From Paraspadella gotoi (lineage: Eukaryota > Chaetognatha), in the NCBI GenBank assembly GCA_051294375.1, contig CM119267.1, forward strand, positions 11,097,045 to 11,161,044: DNA of 64,000 nucleotides, written 5' to 3'. This document shows, piece by piece, positions 34,608 through 45,861 of the stretch. The notes under the pieces are model-generated. The model was given only the letters and a program-made list of their open reading frames with translations. It searched no databases and had not been told where the DNA came from. The position numbers and the translations under genes were made by a program. Position 1 is the stretch's first letter. Every line of letters starts with the position of its first letter.

Positions 34608-34658
34608 CTTTTCACGCAATTTGGCGATTTTCAACGTCGAGCGACGATTCGGCGTTGA

Positions 34659-34747
34659 CCCCGTCATCTTCGATCACGTGACTCTCATCACGTGACTCTA
34701 CTCACGTGACCCCGTCATCCTCGATCACGTGACTCTCATCACGTGAC
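34659..34747. promoter_or_regulatory. Array of five CACGTG E-boxes
   Basis: CACGTG cores start at 34675, 34689, 34703, 34726 and 34740, four of them in TCACGTGAC context. The spacing is 14, 14, 23 and 14 bp. The array arose partly by duplication of a unit of about 51 bp (ACCCCGTCATC...GATCACGTGACTCTCATC twice). TCACGTGA is the preferred site of USF and of MiT/TFE factors. Homotypic clusters of this kind are typical of promoters or enhancers. No gene start was found within 500 bp. Confidence 0.5.
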
Positions 34748-34999
34748 CGCTCGACGCGAAATTCGGCCTCTCGCGATCCCAAGGGTCGACTCATTTTCTT
34801 CTGAGCTGAGACATCGCGTCCGAGGCGACCCCACCCCCCACCCCCCGATCCTTGAACCCTTTCAACCACGCGATCTTTAAATCCTCTACACCCCGCGTTT
34901 TAAAGAAACGAGTCAGTCGTTTTGAACCCCTTCTGGCCCTGTTCCCCCGAGTCTTACGTCGAAAGCGCGAAACGTTTTTCATAACTTGTTCACACGGGT

Positions 35000-35680
35000 A
35001 TAATTCCATATTTGTACACGTTGTAGGAATTTGTACAAATTTTTACGCGCCAAAGTAGCACATTTGAAAGCATTTTAAGAATTTGTACGAACGAATTAAT
35101 AAAATAAATTCTTTAATTTATTTATTCCTTTGCCTATGGCTATGTCAATGATAATTTCTTTTTTTGCAATTTTCATTTATATTTATCTAAAAATGCACCG
35201 ACTTTTTTTATCTCCCTCCGTCTGTCCGTCGGTCCAGCCCGCGTTGGGTCAACCAAAATCGGAAATCCGTTTTCAAGTTCGACCCTCGATTTTCGATCTC
35301 GACCTTCGGAGTCTCCACCGCCTGTCGCATCGAATAAATGACCTTTTATTCGACCCCGGCAACCCCTTCCTCACGCCCCCATAGTATCTGTCCACTGGGG
35401 GTGCATCGACCTTTTATTTGGCCACCTGGGTGCCAGGATTAAATCATATACTACGTAGTAAACTTATTTTTGCTTTTAAACCGATCGGGCAACCTAAACA
35501 TTCCACTTTTAATTCTCTTCACATAAGTATTTCCTTCATTGTGCGACCCCATATATTGCTTGACGCCTTCATTTCCCCTTCCCTCCATCTTGCCGCGACC
35601 CGTCGAAGCCCCTTTCCCTCGAAAGCAAACAAGACCCGGCGAGTTTGTGCTTCGGCATCGACCCCAAAGTCTTAACTGGA
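35000..35680. other. Non-coding stretch
   Basis: AT-rich to mixed sequence. It contains a 22-base phrase shared with 32171-32192 (TGTCCACTGG plus ATGCATCGA in the other copy). No exon is supported. Confidence 0.45.
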
Positions 35681-35689
35681 TTTTGACGA

Positions 35690-35990
35690 GGAAGGAAGTG
35701 GCGCCGGCGTCTGTCGGCGAGGAAGTGGCAATCGGCAAGTGGCACTGGCGGGGAAGTGGCAATTGGAAAGTGGCGAGGAAGTGGGAGTCGGGAACTGGCA
35801 TCGCCGAGGTAATGACAATCATGTAATTTTTAATGACAGGCAAGAAAGTGCTATTCCCGAAGGGGTTACCAGAAAGTAGCAATAATGAAATGGCAGAGAG
35901 GTTCCAGAGAGGAAACCAAAAAATAGCCACTTAAAATCTAGTGATAGAGTGGCAACTGGCAATCGAGAGAAAGCAAACGCTGGCAATGGC
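35690..35990. repeat. Degenerate GGAAGTGGCAA repeats
   Basis: Variants of AAGTGGCAATCGGC and GGAAGTGGCAATTGG recur about ten times with irregular spacing. Frames on the minus strand stay open through it because of the repeat composition. Confidence 0.6.
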
Positions 35991-36028
35991 GCCCAATGGA
36001 AAATACTTGGCACCATCGACTAAAAAGA

Positions 36029-36079
36029 GAGGAAGCGGAGGAGGAGGAGGAGGAGGAGGAGGAGGAGGAGGAGGAGGAA
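36029..36079. repeat. (GGA)n microsatellite
   Basis: GGA triplets, about 16 units. Confidence 0.95.
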
Positions 36080-36429
36080 GAGGCGAAGTCTCCGGAAGGC
36101 GGTAGTGGGTGAGGTTAATTCAGTCGTTTTCCGCCTCGACCTTTTTTTTCCGAAGAGGAGCGGGTGAGGTCTGGGGGAGGAGTAGATAAGGGTAAGGTTA
36201 AAAGATGGTGGGCAGGGCGCCACCCGGGGCCAGTGGCGGAATGTCGCGAAGCCAAACTTCGTCGCAGACACATCGTTGCGTCGTCGTTTGTTTACTCTGG
36301 CAATTTGCGGTTCGAACCAGAATCAACATTCGCCCATATCGACCACACACAACAACAACAACAACAACAACATTGTCGTTTCTTTTTTGCGGTAAAAAAA
36401 TTCAGCGTTTTCGCTACGTTGATGCTATG

Positions 36430-37331
36430 GAATATCTAATCTAATCTAATCTAATCAATACTATATACTCAAAAAATTCTATATCCTAAATTTCAACCTA
36501 TATCTAATCACAATCTATCAGTGTATTTTATTTATAATCGTATGGAAGTTGTTTTAGATACACTGACGACAGATATGCACGTATATAATATGCATAAATA
36601 GGCCGACAGAAAAAAAACTAGGAAACTATATCCTTATTTGAATAAAAACAAAACGAATCTCATCGATTGACTGCGGATCTCCCCCCCCCCCAAAAAAAAA
36701 GAGAAAACATTTAGTTTTCCCACCGACGTTCGAGTCCCACATCTACCACCCCCTCCATTTCCTTACCACCTCACTCCCCCACCACGTCAACCCCTTCATG
36801 CATCCTCATTTCGCCCACCTACGCGCGAAAACAAACGAATCGAAACCTTGATCTTCGCCGATGAGTAAACAGACATTACCGTCCATTAGCGGGGCGGGCG
36901 AGGGCGGCGTATCGACCGAGCGGGGGTTGGACGGCGGCGGGAGTGGCCGTGGGAGCGGTGAAAGCCGGAACAGGAGACGGACGGGAGTCGCCGAAGAAGG
37001 GCTAAGATAAAGTACGATGTCAAAACTGGTCGGCAAAAACGAAACCGAGGCAAGCCCGTCCGGTTTTTTTTTTTTGGCGGCCACAAAATAGGGCTTGAAA
37101 TCTCGTGGAATAACGGGCCAAACTTTGCTTTTTGGGTTCAAAAATTTTGACAAAATTTACTCGCTTAGAATTCGAGCATCGAATTCAACGAAGCGCCAAA
37201 AATCAGACGGAAGTTTGAGAGCGGTCGCCGACTAAGTTTGACCGGAGCTTAAACTTCCGAAAACGAAGCGAAGGGATTAAGGACATCGGGAATCGTGAGG
37301 AACTCACAAGACGACCGAGAAGAAAAGCCAC

Positions 37332-37365
<34 letters not shown>

Positions 37366-37430
37366 TAAGATCGATAGAGTTGGTTTAGATGGAGGGGGTG
37401 GGGGGAGGTAGGGAAATCAAAAGCTAATTA
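36430..37430. other. Non-coding stretch with short repeats
   Basis: Contents: CTAAT x 4 near 36435-36455, a 9-bp hairpin TCAGTGTAT/ATACACTGA at 36518-36576, a C-rich and G-rich patch around 36690-36960, and a CGA run at 37331-37366. No exon is supported. Confidence 0.45.
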
Positions 37431-37447
37431 GCACGGTCCTTTGTTGG

Positions 37448-37647
<200 letters not shown>

Positions 37648-38193
37648 TTGAAAAACTGTTTTTCTTTTTTAATTATTCTTTGTTTCTTTCCATGTATTAG
37701 TCTTACGACAGTAACTCAGGAAAAACAAGATCACGAATTCAAGTTTCTCGCTTCTCGGTTTATTTTCTGAGAAAACGACCAAAGGCTTCGCCTCCTTTCT
37801 CGAGTTTCTGTTTCTTCGCCCCTTCGACACTCCCCCCCCCCATGACTCCATCTCACTCCCCCCTCCCCCTCATCGCCCCCTCGAGGCGAATCGCGTCTCC
37901 GGTTTTCAAGACTTTGATTTCGACCTCGAATGAAAACAAAAGGCGGGGACGACGACGACGACGACGACGACGACGATGGGTTTCGTCGCTTTGCATTTTT
38001 TTTGTGGATTTAGAGTTCCGGGTTCGAGACAGAAATCTGACGCGGTTTGTCACTTTATTGATCTTTCTCTGGATTTTGTCTGCTTCTATTTTAGTTTCAT
38101 TCAACTTTTTTTTTCATGTTTAATTTTATTCTATTTAATAATAATTTGAGCTGGAACCATTAAGAACATAACGATAACGACGATGACGATTCA

Positions 38194-38252
38194 GCGACGA
38201 CGACGACGACGACGACGACNNNNNNNNNNACGACGACGACGACGACGACGAC
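38194..38252. repeat. (CGA)n microsatellite broken by a 10-N gap
   Basis: CGA triplets on both sides of the N at 38220-38229, so the gap is inside the repeat and its length is unresolved. Confidence 0.95.
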
Positions 38253-38449
38253 TACCGCAGTCCAGGTGTTCTCGTTCTCGACGGACAAGACGGGACACGT
38301 GGAAAAACAAAACGACAACGATTTCGATGCTGAGAAAACTTTGAAGATGGCGATAAAAACTCGCCGAGAAAATAGAAGACTTGACTCTCGTTCTTTTGGG
38401 TGCCGACTGTAGCGAAGGCGGAATCATTGAAGACGCTAATCCTAGTGTG

Positions 38450-38482
<33 letters not shown>

Positions 38483-38529
38483 AGAATTGGCGGCGAACGG
38501 TTCGATGCTTTCGCTAAGCTATAAGCTTT

Positions 38530-39200
38530 TTGACGTCTGCTTCAAACCTGTCAAATCTTAACCCATTTATTCGGACGAGTTCATTTAAAAAAAGGGTTTT
38601 TAAAAAAATTATTTCTAAAACGCTTGCACATAAATTTTTCAATTTAAGTGAATATACAAGTTTATTTAAATATGGAAGTTTAATACTAACCATTTATTAC
38701 TCAATCTTTGTTCCTTTTTTCTTCAACAAATTTTTCACCTCCGATCTCTCGTTATGTCAACCGTCGAGATCAAAGCAGGAGAAAAAAAATCTCGATCGCA
38801 AAAAAATTTCCCCGATTTTTCGTTCCACATTTTCTGCCCTTTTCCGCTCCATTTTCGCCCTCCATTTCGGGGCCGATTTTGCCCGATTTTGTCCGATTTC
38901 TTTCCTCCCGGTTTTTTCCTTTTCCAATCATTTCCCGAATTCTTGCCTTTTTTTGTTTAACTTTTTATCCCTCGTCGTTTCTCTTTCATCCCTTCCATTT
39001 ATTCTTCCAATTCGACCCTTTTCGTTTTATCCTATTTTCGAGGGTTACTTTCGTTTATTCAATATTTGGCCTTTTATTATTTGAACCATTCTCTCGCTTT
39101 TCTGTCAACAAATGCAACTGATATATTTTCTAGTTGTCATTTTTCACAAAATCGTCACTTTTAAACCATCTCCAACTTATTTTATGATCATCCTTTCCAT
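38530..39200. other. T/C-rich stretch with long plus-strand ORFs from composition
   Basis: Plus-strand frames are open for up to 184 codons, but their translations are dominated by Phe, Ser, Leu and Pro from TTT/TTC/TCC sequence. I see no domain or splice logic and do not call a gene. Confidence 0.4.
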
Positions 39201-39396
39201 TTTTTCTTTTCATCCCTCTTTTTATCCCATCTTCCATTTTCCTCTAATCCCTTCCATTTTCTCATCACTCCATCCATTTTTGATTCCGCACCGAACATCA
39301 AACAGAATTCGATGAAATACGATAAAAGGGGAAATATTTTTAAGTGGTGCCGCTTTTCAATTCGCCATTTATTTTCCATTTGGGTATTCGCCGTCA

Positions 39397-39498
39397 TTTC
39401 TGCCGCTTCTGCCGCTTCAGCCGCTGCTTCAGCCGCCGCTATAGCCGCCGCTTCAGCCGCCGCTACAGCCGCCGCTTCAGCCGCCGCCGCTGCCGCCA
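39397..39498. repeat. GCCGCTTCAGCC-type minisatellite encoding poly-Ala
   Basis: Units of 12-15 bp (GCCGCCGCTTCA, GCCGCCGCTATA, GCCGCCGCTACA). Either strand reads as poly-Ala with a spaced Ser or Glu. Similar units occur at 60476-60541. Confidence 0.85.
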
Positions 39499-39687
39499 GA
39501 ACAAGTCTGCGACCTCTCGTACTTTCTCTCCCCTCCAGCGTCTTCAGCCTTTTTTTTCCTGTCGGCGACAAAATTCCTGAGCGAAGCAGAATTTTCCGGC
39601 GTCGCTGCAAAGTCTGACTCCGACGCGGTTCGTGACAACGTCACCGTTCGTGACGCCGTCGTCATTCTGGCGCAAATATTATTTCAG

Positions 39688-39967
39688 ATGTCGCTTAGGT
39701 CGAGTCTCTGGCGTTACGTATATCACGTTTTCGGAAGGACGCAATAACCGACTAAGGTTTGATCGGTCTATGACCGTAACATACCCTCTCTTCAATGAGT
39801 ACGCCTCCCGTGCCGCCTACACCAAGGCCGACGCCGCTAATTCGTCCTTAGCCACCGACGCCCTCGCAACGCCAACGCCAATGCCGCCGCCGCCGTCGCC
39901 GCCGCCTCCGCCAACAGCCGCCGACGCCGATGCAGAATTTGAGTTGAAAAGGAGTTCGTCGTCTTGA
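39688..39967 (+). CDS. Possible 3'-terminal coding exon, 92 residues
   Basis: A reasonable splice acceptor (AATATTATTTCAG) ends at 39687. The frame after it reads CRLGRVSGVTYITFSEGRNN, then RLRFDRSMTVTYPLFNEYAS, an Ala-rich part, a Pro-rich run (PMPPPPSPPPPP) and an acidic/basic end (AADADAEFELKRSSSS). The first 50 residues look like an ordered segment with beta-strand character. The Pro/Ala tail is low complexity. The stop codon overlaps a perfect stem-loop. The upstream exons would be to the left, but none is clear. I recognise no family. Confidence 0.35.
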
Positions 39968-39994
39968 GAAGAAATTAGGTGGAAATTTCTTCTC
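39966..39994 (+). terminator. Perfect 11-bp stem-loop at the stop codon
   Basis: GAGAAGAAATT (39966-39976) and AATTTCTTCTC (39984-39994) are perfect inverted repeats around a 7-base loop (AGGTGGA). The stop codon TGA at 39965-39967 overlaps the first two bases of the stem. Confidence 0.5.
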
Positions 39995-40027
39995 TCCTCT
40001 TATTCCACTTTTTACTCCATCACATCC

Positions 40028-40101
40028 CTCCTTCCTTCCTTCCTTCCTTCCTTCCTTCCTTCCTTCCTTCCTTCCTTCCTTCCTTCCTTCCTTCCTTCCT
40101 T
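40028..40101. repeat. (CCTT)n microsatellite
   Basis: About 18 CCTT units. Confidence 0.97.
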
Positions 40102-41260
40102 CTCTTGTGCCTTCCAGGAAAGAAACGGAGGAAAAAGGAGAGAAAAAAAGAAAGGAGATGAAAGCAGAATGTTAGAAAGAGGACGAAAGGTGTTGTAGAA
40201 AGAAAAGCTCAAAAACTAACGCGCAAAGTGGAGATTGGAAGACGCGAAATCGAGAAAAAAAGGGAGGAGAGGAAAGAAGGGAGATGAGAAACAAAATGGA
40301 GTAAGACGAAAAGGGAACTAATCGAAGAGAAGGAAAAGAGAGGGAGGAAAAAAAAGAAAAAGGCTAAAAGAAGGAAAATAGCGGAAAATAAGTCAGTATG
40401 GGAGAAAGGAAAGAGATCGAAGAGAGGATAAAAAAAGGAAGGGAGAGAAGGGAAGGATAGAGAGGGGAAAGAAAGGAAGGGAAAAGAAGAGGATAGGAAA
40501 AGAAAGGAAAGGAAAACAAAGGGAGTACGGGGGAAAGGATAAAGAAGGACAAAGTAAAGGACAAAAAGGACAAAAAGGGGATAAAGGGGCGAAAAGAGAA
40601 GGGAATTCGGAAAAACAGCGGAAAGCTTCCGAAGAAAAAAAAATGGGACAAAAGACGCGAGGAGGGAATTCAGGTTAATCTCGGAATATTTTGACGAACG
40701 CGTCGAGAATCAAGGATCGGGGGGAAAGAGAAAGTGATGTGGTAGAGATGGGGGTGGTTGGGGGGGAGAATGGTGGGGAGTAATGAGAAAGAGTGGTAGG
40801 GAGGGTCAAGGAGTGGTGATCAGTGGAAGAATGGAAATTGGGAGACAAGGTATTAAACAAAACCCTATGGGCGACTAGAATGAAGTTTGAAAGTTTAGGT
40901 AGAAAAAAAAGGTTAAGGGAGAAGTTTCCTTGCGAAATCATGAGGGCGAAAAGGAAAAGGTCATTGGCGGCGTTGACGGCGTGGTTTTCCTTTTCTTGTT
41001 TATTGCCGCTCGAACCCCATCGATGCCGACGGACGAAGATCGTCGAACTTCGAACCTCGAAAATTCGTCTTGGTTTTTCGAGTGCGAGGGAGGAAAAGAA
41101 GGGAGGGTGGGTTGTTAGGGGGTCGGTTGCTGGTTGGTGGACGAGGTGGAAAAGGGGGAAATGAGGAGTGGAAGAAAGTGAAGTGATAAGAGAAAGTCTT
41201 TATCGAAAGTTTGTAGGGTCTTGCTTAACCCAACAAAATTTGTTCAGAGTCAACAGATAA
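40102..41260. other. Purine-rich non-coding stretch
   Basis: Long A/G-rich block (40130-40640), where only compositional frames are open, followed by mixed sequence. No exon is supported. Confidence 0.5.
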
Positions 41261-42416
41261 GATACCTTATTAAGTAGGTAAATGGATAATTGAAATTGGT
41301 TGTACCAATTCCATAGCCAAGTAGTATTTGTGGTTGGAGGACCACCAATGGTGGTGATCTTCATCATTCTGAATCTGGAGATGGCGCTGAAAACGAAAAG
41401 AATAGAAAAGGGCGAAGTTAAAAAAATAAGATTTGTGGCTTTGAACGACGGAAGAAGCCTCTAGAGGCACCCACTTGGTGACAGGGGCCAAAAGGATAAA
41501 TAAATCCTCGGCTTAGAAATGGAAAAAAACTCCCCGGAGGCCAGAACCGGAAGTGGCGCGCTGACGAGAGGGTCCGGCGCCGACGCTGCCAAAGCGACTA
41601 TAAAAAGTGGCGCGCTCACGCCAACGTCGTTGAGGCGCGAGTGCGGATTCACGCGCCAACGTCAAAACTACGAAACGAGGGAGAAGGAATTTCATGCCAA
41701 AGATCCTTTTTTTTTCGATGGAAACTAAACTTGGTCTCCAGTTTTCCTCTAGAAAATATAAAATGTCTTTTTTTGACGAGTTTTTGTCATTTTAACGAGT
41801 TTTCGTCGGATTTGACGACTTCCGCTGCTCGGACAAACAAAGGAAGAGAGAGAGACTTTCCCTGATTTTGAAAAGACGGAGGGAGAAATAAAGATTGTGG
41901 AATTTTAAGAATGGCGAATAACTTCTAGAAAAAACATTTTATTTCTCTCGCCAGTTGCGTTGCCTTGACCTGCGCTATCTAAAATCAAAACAATTTTTGC
42001 TAAATATTTCCTAATGTATCACGCTCTCTCATTATCCTTCGAATAGTAAGTTTAATTGTTAGTTTGTATTTTTACTCTGTTGCTGTTTCTTTACCACTGA
42101 TGATTACCAAATATCCGGCAAACTTGGCGTCTTGCCGAGTTAAATCTCAGAATTAAAAACAGATGTTTAAGAATATTTTCTATATTTAAGTTCACACTTT
42201 TGAAATTCTTGACGTCGTGGTCGTCATCGTCGTCATCGACGTCGTTTTCGCGGTCGTTGACTTCTTCATCGTTGAGAATTCCTCACTCGTCGAGGCGAGA
42301 AAAAACCAGGGGGAGGATTCGAGAATAAAATTTAATTTGCATATTGCAGCGAGTGAGCATCAGCTGACTGTCCCATTTATTCTTTTTTTTTTCCCGTTCC
42401 CTGATCCGATGTTTCG

Positions 42417-42482
42417 TGGGCTGGGTAGGGAGAGGGATGGGAGGAGGGATGGAGAGAGGAGAGAGAGAGAGAGAGGGGGGGA

Positions 42483-42520
<38 letters not shown>
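42417..42520. repeat. GGGA/GA-rich low-complexity block
   Basis: GGGAGAGGGATGGGAGGAGG followed by interrupted GA tracts. Confidence 0.9.
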
Positions 42521-42521
<1 letters not shown>

Positions 42522-42535
42522 CTTTAAAAAGGACC

Positions 42536-42694
42536 ATGGATCCTTTGGATCCCGCGGGAATCGAATTTGGGATTGTCGTCAAAAAACCCATCGTTCGGCG
42601 TCGCAAAGGCGCCATTTGGCTTCTTTTTTCGGGGGGGGGGGAGGAGAAAGAGGAAGAGTGGGTTTGGGATCCATGGCAACGAACGTTTTCGTAA
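42536..42694 (+). CDS. Possible short ORF, 52 residues, strong start context
   Basis: The ATG sits in GGACCATGG, an ideal initiation context. The product reads MDPLDPAGIEFGIVVKKPIV, RRRKGAIWLLFSGGGEEKEE, then EWVWDPWQRTFS. It is not low complexity apart from a Gly/Glu patch at a G run. The last bases read TTTTC|GTAAAA, a possible donor, so it may be a first exon. The opposite strand is also open here for a long way, which weakens the call. Family unknown. Confidence 0.28.
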   Translation: MDPLDPAGIEFGIVVKKPIVRRRKGAIWLLFSGGGEEKEEEWVWDPWQRTFS

Positions 42695-43303
42695 AAGATC
42701 CATTTCGATCTGGTTGACGGACTGGACGAGGAAATTACTCTCTGGTTCGGGCGAGAAAATTGGAGATCACCAAGAGAAAGATGGCAGATGAGACTCAATT
42801 GGATGTTTTCTCTCTGGTCCAATACTTTTGACCTTTTTGACGAGTTTGGAATCACTCTGAAGCTGTATGTGGATAGAAAGGTCAAAGTAAACCAAATGTC
42901 GCAGTGTGAATAGTGGATAAGTGTGAAGTAAACTCTCTTCGCAATATTCACAAAGGACTAACAGGGAAGGGGATGGGAGGACCGTGAATTTGACAGAAAG
43001 AGTATGAGTCGAATGACTGACAGTGGGCGGGGCTGTGGAGAAATCCAAAATCCAGAGCGGAAATTTGAATTTTAAAATTTGTTGCGGGGGGGGGGTCGGG
43101 GGGGAGTTAAAGATTCTTTGTCGAGGAAGAGGAGGAAGAGGAGGAAGAGGAGTAAGGGGAAGAAGAAGACGAGAATAAGAAAGTGACAAAGTGAAAAACA
43201 AAGAAGATGTGATTTGGATGAATGAGACTGAAAGACAAAGCCGGGAATTTCAATTTCCAACTCTGTTGTGATGGCCTCGTGAAAAACTGTCGTTTGTTGA
43301 CTC

Positions 43304-43325
43304 TCTCTCTCTCTCTCTCTCTCTT

Positions 43326-43379
<54 letters not shown>
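43304..43379. repeat. (CT)n microsatellite
   Basis: CT tract interrupted by TTTTCTCTTT. Confidence 0.95.
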
Positions 43380-43381
<2 letters not shown>

Positions 43382-43629
43382 TTGTGCCTCTCGATTAATT
43401 TTAATTATTCTTCCGTCGCCCAACTATCCGCGTCAGTATTTTTTTTTTCTCGATTTGTTTACTTTTTATTTTCGTCGTCAATAAAACTGGCGGGCGGCCA
43501 GAGAAGAGATCATAATGGGAAAAAAGGAGAAGTCGAAGACGGACAACGACAACAACGACGACAACAACGACAATCAATAACGATGGAATTTTTTTTATCC
43601 CTTCCGCCAAATTGAAATGCAGGGAGATT

Positions 43630-43631
<2 letters not shown>

Positions 43632-43687
<56 letters not shown>
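43632..43687. repeat. (CT)n microsatellite
   Basis: Pure CT tract ending in TTCATCC. Confidence 0.95.
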
Positions 43688-43689
<2 letters not shown>

Positions 43690-43840
43690 ATCCCTTTCAA
43701 AGTGGAAAAAATAAATAAAAGAAAATGAAAAAAGGGGAATGCATTGTTGTCGTCGGGGACGGGAAGCTGTGGGCGCGTTCCCTCGGGATTACATCCGGGG
43801 CGAAAAAGAGGCCGTTGGTGATGGCATAGTGGAGGTGGCA

Positions 43841-43896
43841 AAGATGGCGAGCGCGAGTAAGCTCACTAGAATGCAGGATGTGCACGCGCATGCGCC
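43841..43896 (+). promoter_or_regulatory. Promoter-like site: YY1-type start codon, donor, NRF-1 palindrome
   Basis: AAGATGGCG (43841-43849) matches the YY1 consensus that overlaps the start codon of many housekeeping genes. The ATG is followed after 13 bases (ATGGCGAGCGCGA) by GTAAGC, a good splice donor. GCGCATGCGC, a perfect NRF-1 palindrome, lies at 43886-43895. Together this looks like a short first exon, but no second exon is evident downstream. Confidence 0.35.
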
Positions 43897-44119
43897 TGGC
43901 ACAATACAAAGAAGAAGACGCCGGTGACGAATGACTCGAGAAAGAAGGATCTCGAAAAAAAGATTGATTGCGAAAGATTGAAAGCGGGAAAGGTGAGGCA
44001 CGAGTAATGAGAGAAGGAAGACTCTCACTGCGCCACGTCACAGCGTAGCGCGTCACGCGGAGACGCCTCACACGAAGCGACCGCCACGCCCTCTCTCTCC
44101 TGCCAGCGATGGGCGTTCT

Positions 44120-44460
44120 TTCTCCGATGCTCGCGAATTGATTTAAAAAATAATTCCTCCCCTTTTTTTTCTACTCGAAGGATTTCCTTTTTCTCCCGCG
44201 CACCCTTTCCTTTTTTTTTTTAGATTTCTCCTCCGTTTTTTTTTTTTTTCATACGCCCGATTCCTCCCCAAATTTTATTTTCCCTTCTACCCCGTTTTTA
44301 ATTTTCTCCTCTCGCATCGCCTCCTTTTTTATTTTCATCTTATCTCTTTTTTTCTTTTTTCTATTCACCCGATTTTATTCCCTCCCATTTTTTATGTGAT
44401 CTTTTTTCTCGACTCACCATCCCCTCATTTTTGGTTGTCACCGAGGAATGAGTTTTTATG
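44120..44460. other. T/C-rich stretch, no gene
   Basis: Alternating T runs and C-rich words. Nothing recognisable. Confidence 0.5.
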
Positions 44461-44520
44461 GAATCGAACGGAGATTCCCTCGTTAAAATCTATGGAGCTT
44501 TGGGTGCTGAAAAAGAGGAA

Positions 44521-44559
44521 GAGAGAGAGAGAGAGGGAGAGAGGGAGAGAGGGAGATAG

Positions 44560-44600
<41 letters not shown>
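44521..44600. repeat. (GA)n / (GATA)n compound microsatellite
   Basis: GA and GGGA units lead into GATA x 6 (44556-44579) and back into GA. Confidence 0.95.
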
Positions 44601-44980
44601 TAGCGAAAACGAATTTTAAGAAAATGAGATATCTTGAGGAAAGGAGAGAAAACTCAATTCTCAGATCAACGTATTGATTTACTGAAAGAGGACCTGAGAA
44701 AATTGGAAATAGAAAAGGAAAGAAAGAAACGATGAAAGAAAGAAAAGAAATAATAGAGTCAATGGGAAAAAAGCCACCGCGCTCTCAATAATTAAAGAGA
44801 AAAGGAAATTCTAAACTTTTTTTTCTCTCTTTTTTTTTCTCATTTTCCAGACAAAAGATTTTTCAGGAGATTCGAACTGTGAAGATCGACACTTGTCATT
44901 CAAACGACGTTCACTCCCGCTATTCAGTAATCATTCACTTTGGCGAATTATTCCCCAATTTCCATTCGAGGACTCTCTCT

Positions 44981-44987
44981 CTCTCTT

Positions 44988-45073
<86 letters not shown>

Positions 45074-45204
45074 ATTTATCCTTTACTTTCACTCTTTTTT
45101 GTCGGACGTTTCATCTTCTTCGTTTCACACTCCACGTGTGAGTCTGAAGGAAAGAGAGAGAGAAGAGAGAGCAGAGGAGAGAGGAGAGAAGAGAGAGAGA
45201 CGAG

Positions 45205-45243
<39 letters not shown>
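44981..45243. repeat. CT tract and GA tract facing each other
   Basis: A CT tract at 44973-45068 is followed 80 bp later by a GA tract at 45148-45243, so the pair could fold into a long imperfect hairpin. Confidence 0.85.
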
Positions 45244-45245
<2 letters not shown>

Positions 45246-45807
45246 ATATTTTCTCCTGATTCTTCTTTTCTTCTCCCCTAATTCCCCTTTTCTTTCCTTT
45301 CATTTCTCCTTCCTTTTTTCTCTCTCACGTTTTTTTTAAGAATCCACATTTTTTTCATTTGCGATGGTTTGTTTCTTTCTTTTTTTTTCTCTCTCATCGC
45401 CGAACGAAGAATCGAACTTTTCTCATTCACGGTTCGACCCACTTTTTTGATCGGCCAGTGGGGGGGGGGGGGAAGGAGAAAAGTTTGTCAGTTTTCAACG
45501 ACGACGATTAAGCGGACGAAGATGACATCAACAAAGCAAAATGTGACAGAATTGCTTTTTTCAACTCATCGACCCAACTCAGTGGAATTCGAAACTTTAA
45601 AATAATATAATTTCGACGGGAATAGTCGTAGAGAAAAGGACTAAAAACAGTTATATTTAACACAATGTATTTAAAAGAGTTTTAAACATTGACGATAACG
45701 TTAAAATTGTCTTCCATCTACGTTGCTCCTCCACATTCTAATCGCGACACTTTGACTCTCATCCCAACTTCGCATTCACTATTTCCGTTCCCCTTCCCCT
45801 TCCCCGT

Positions 45808-45830
45808 NNNNNNNNNNNNNNNNNNNNNNN
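45808..45830. other. Assembly gap, 23 N
   Basis: Run of N leading directly into a GA tract. It probably interrupts the repeat. Confidence 0.98.

Positions 45831-45861
<31 letters not shown>

Noticed and set aside
35451-35930. 159-codon minus-strand frame
   Set aside because: It tracks the degenerate GGAAGTGGCAA repeats. The composition is irregular, and there is no clear initiation or splice site.
36518-36576. TCAGTGTAT...ATACACTGA as a mariner-like terminal repeat pair
   Set aside because: Only 9 bp pair, the pair encloses about 40 bp, and no TA target duplication is visible.
38530-39121. Overlapping 184- and 137-codon plus-strand frames
   Set aside because: Both are Phe/Ser/Leu/Pro translations of T/C-rich DNA. 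Two frames are equally good, which is the mark of composition instead of coding.
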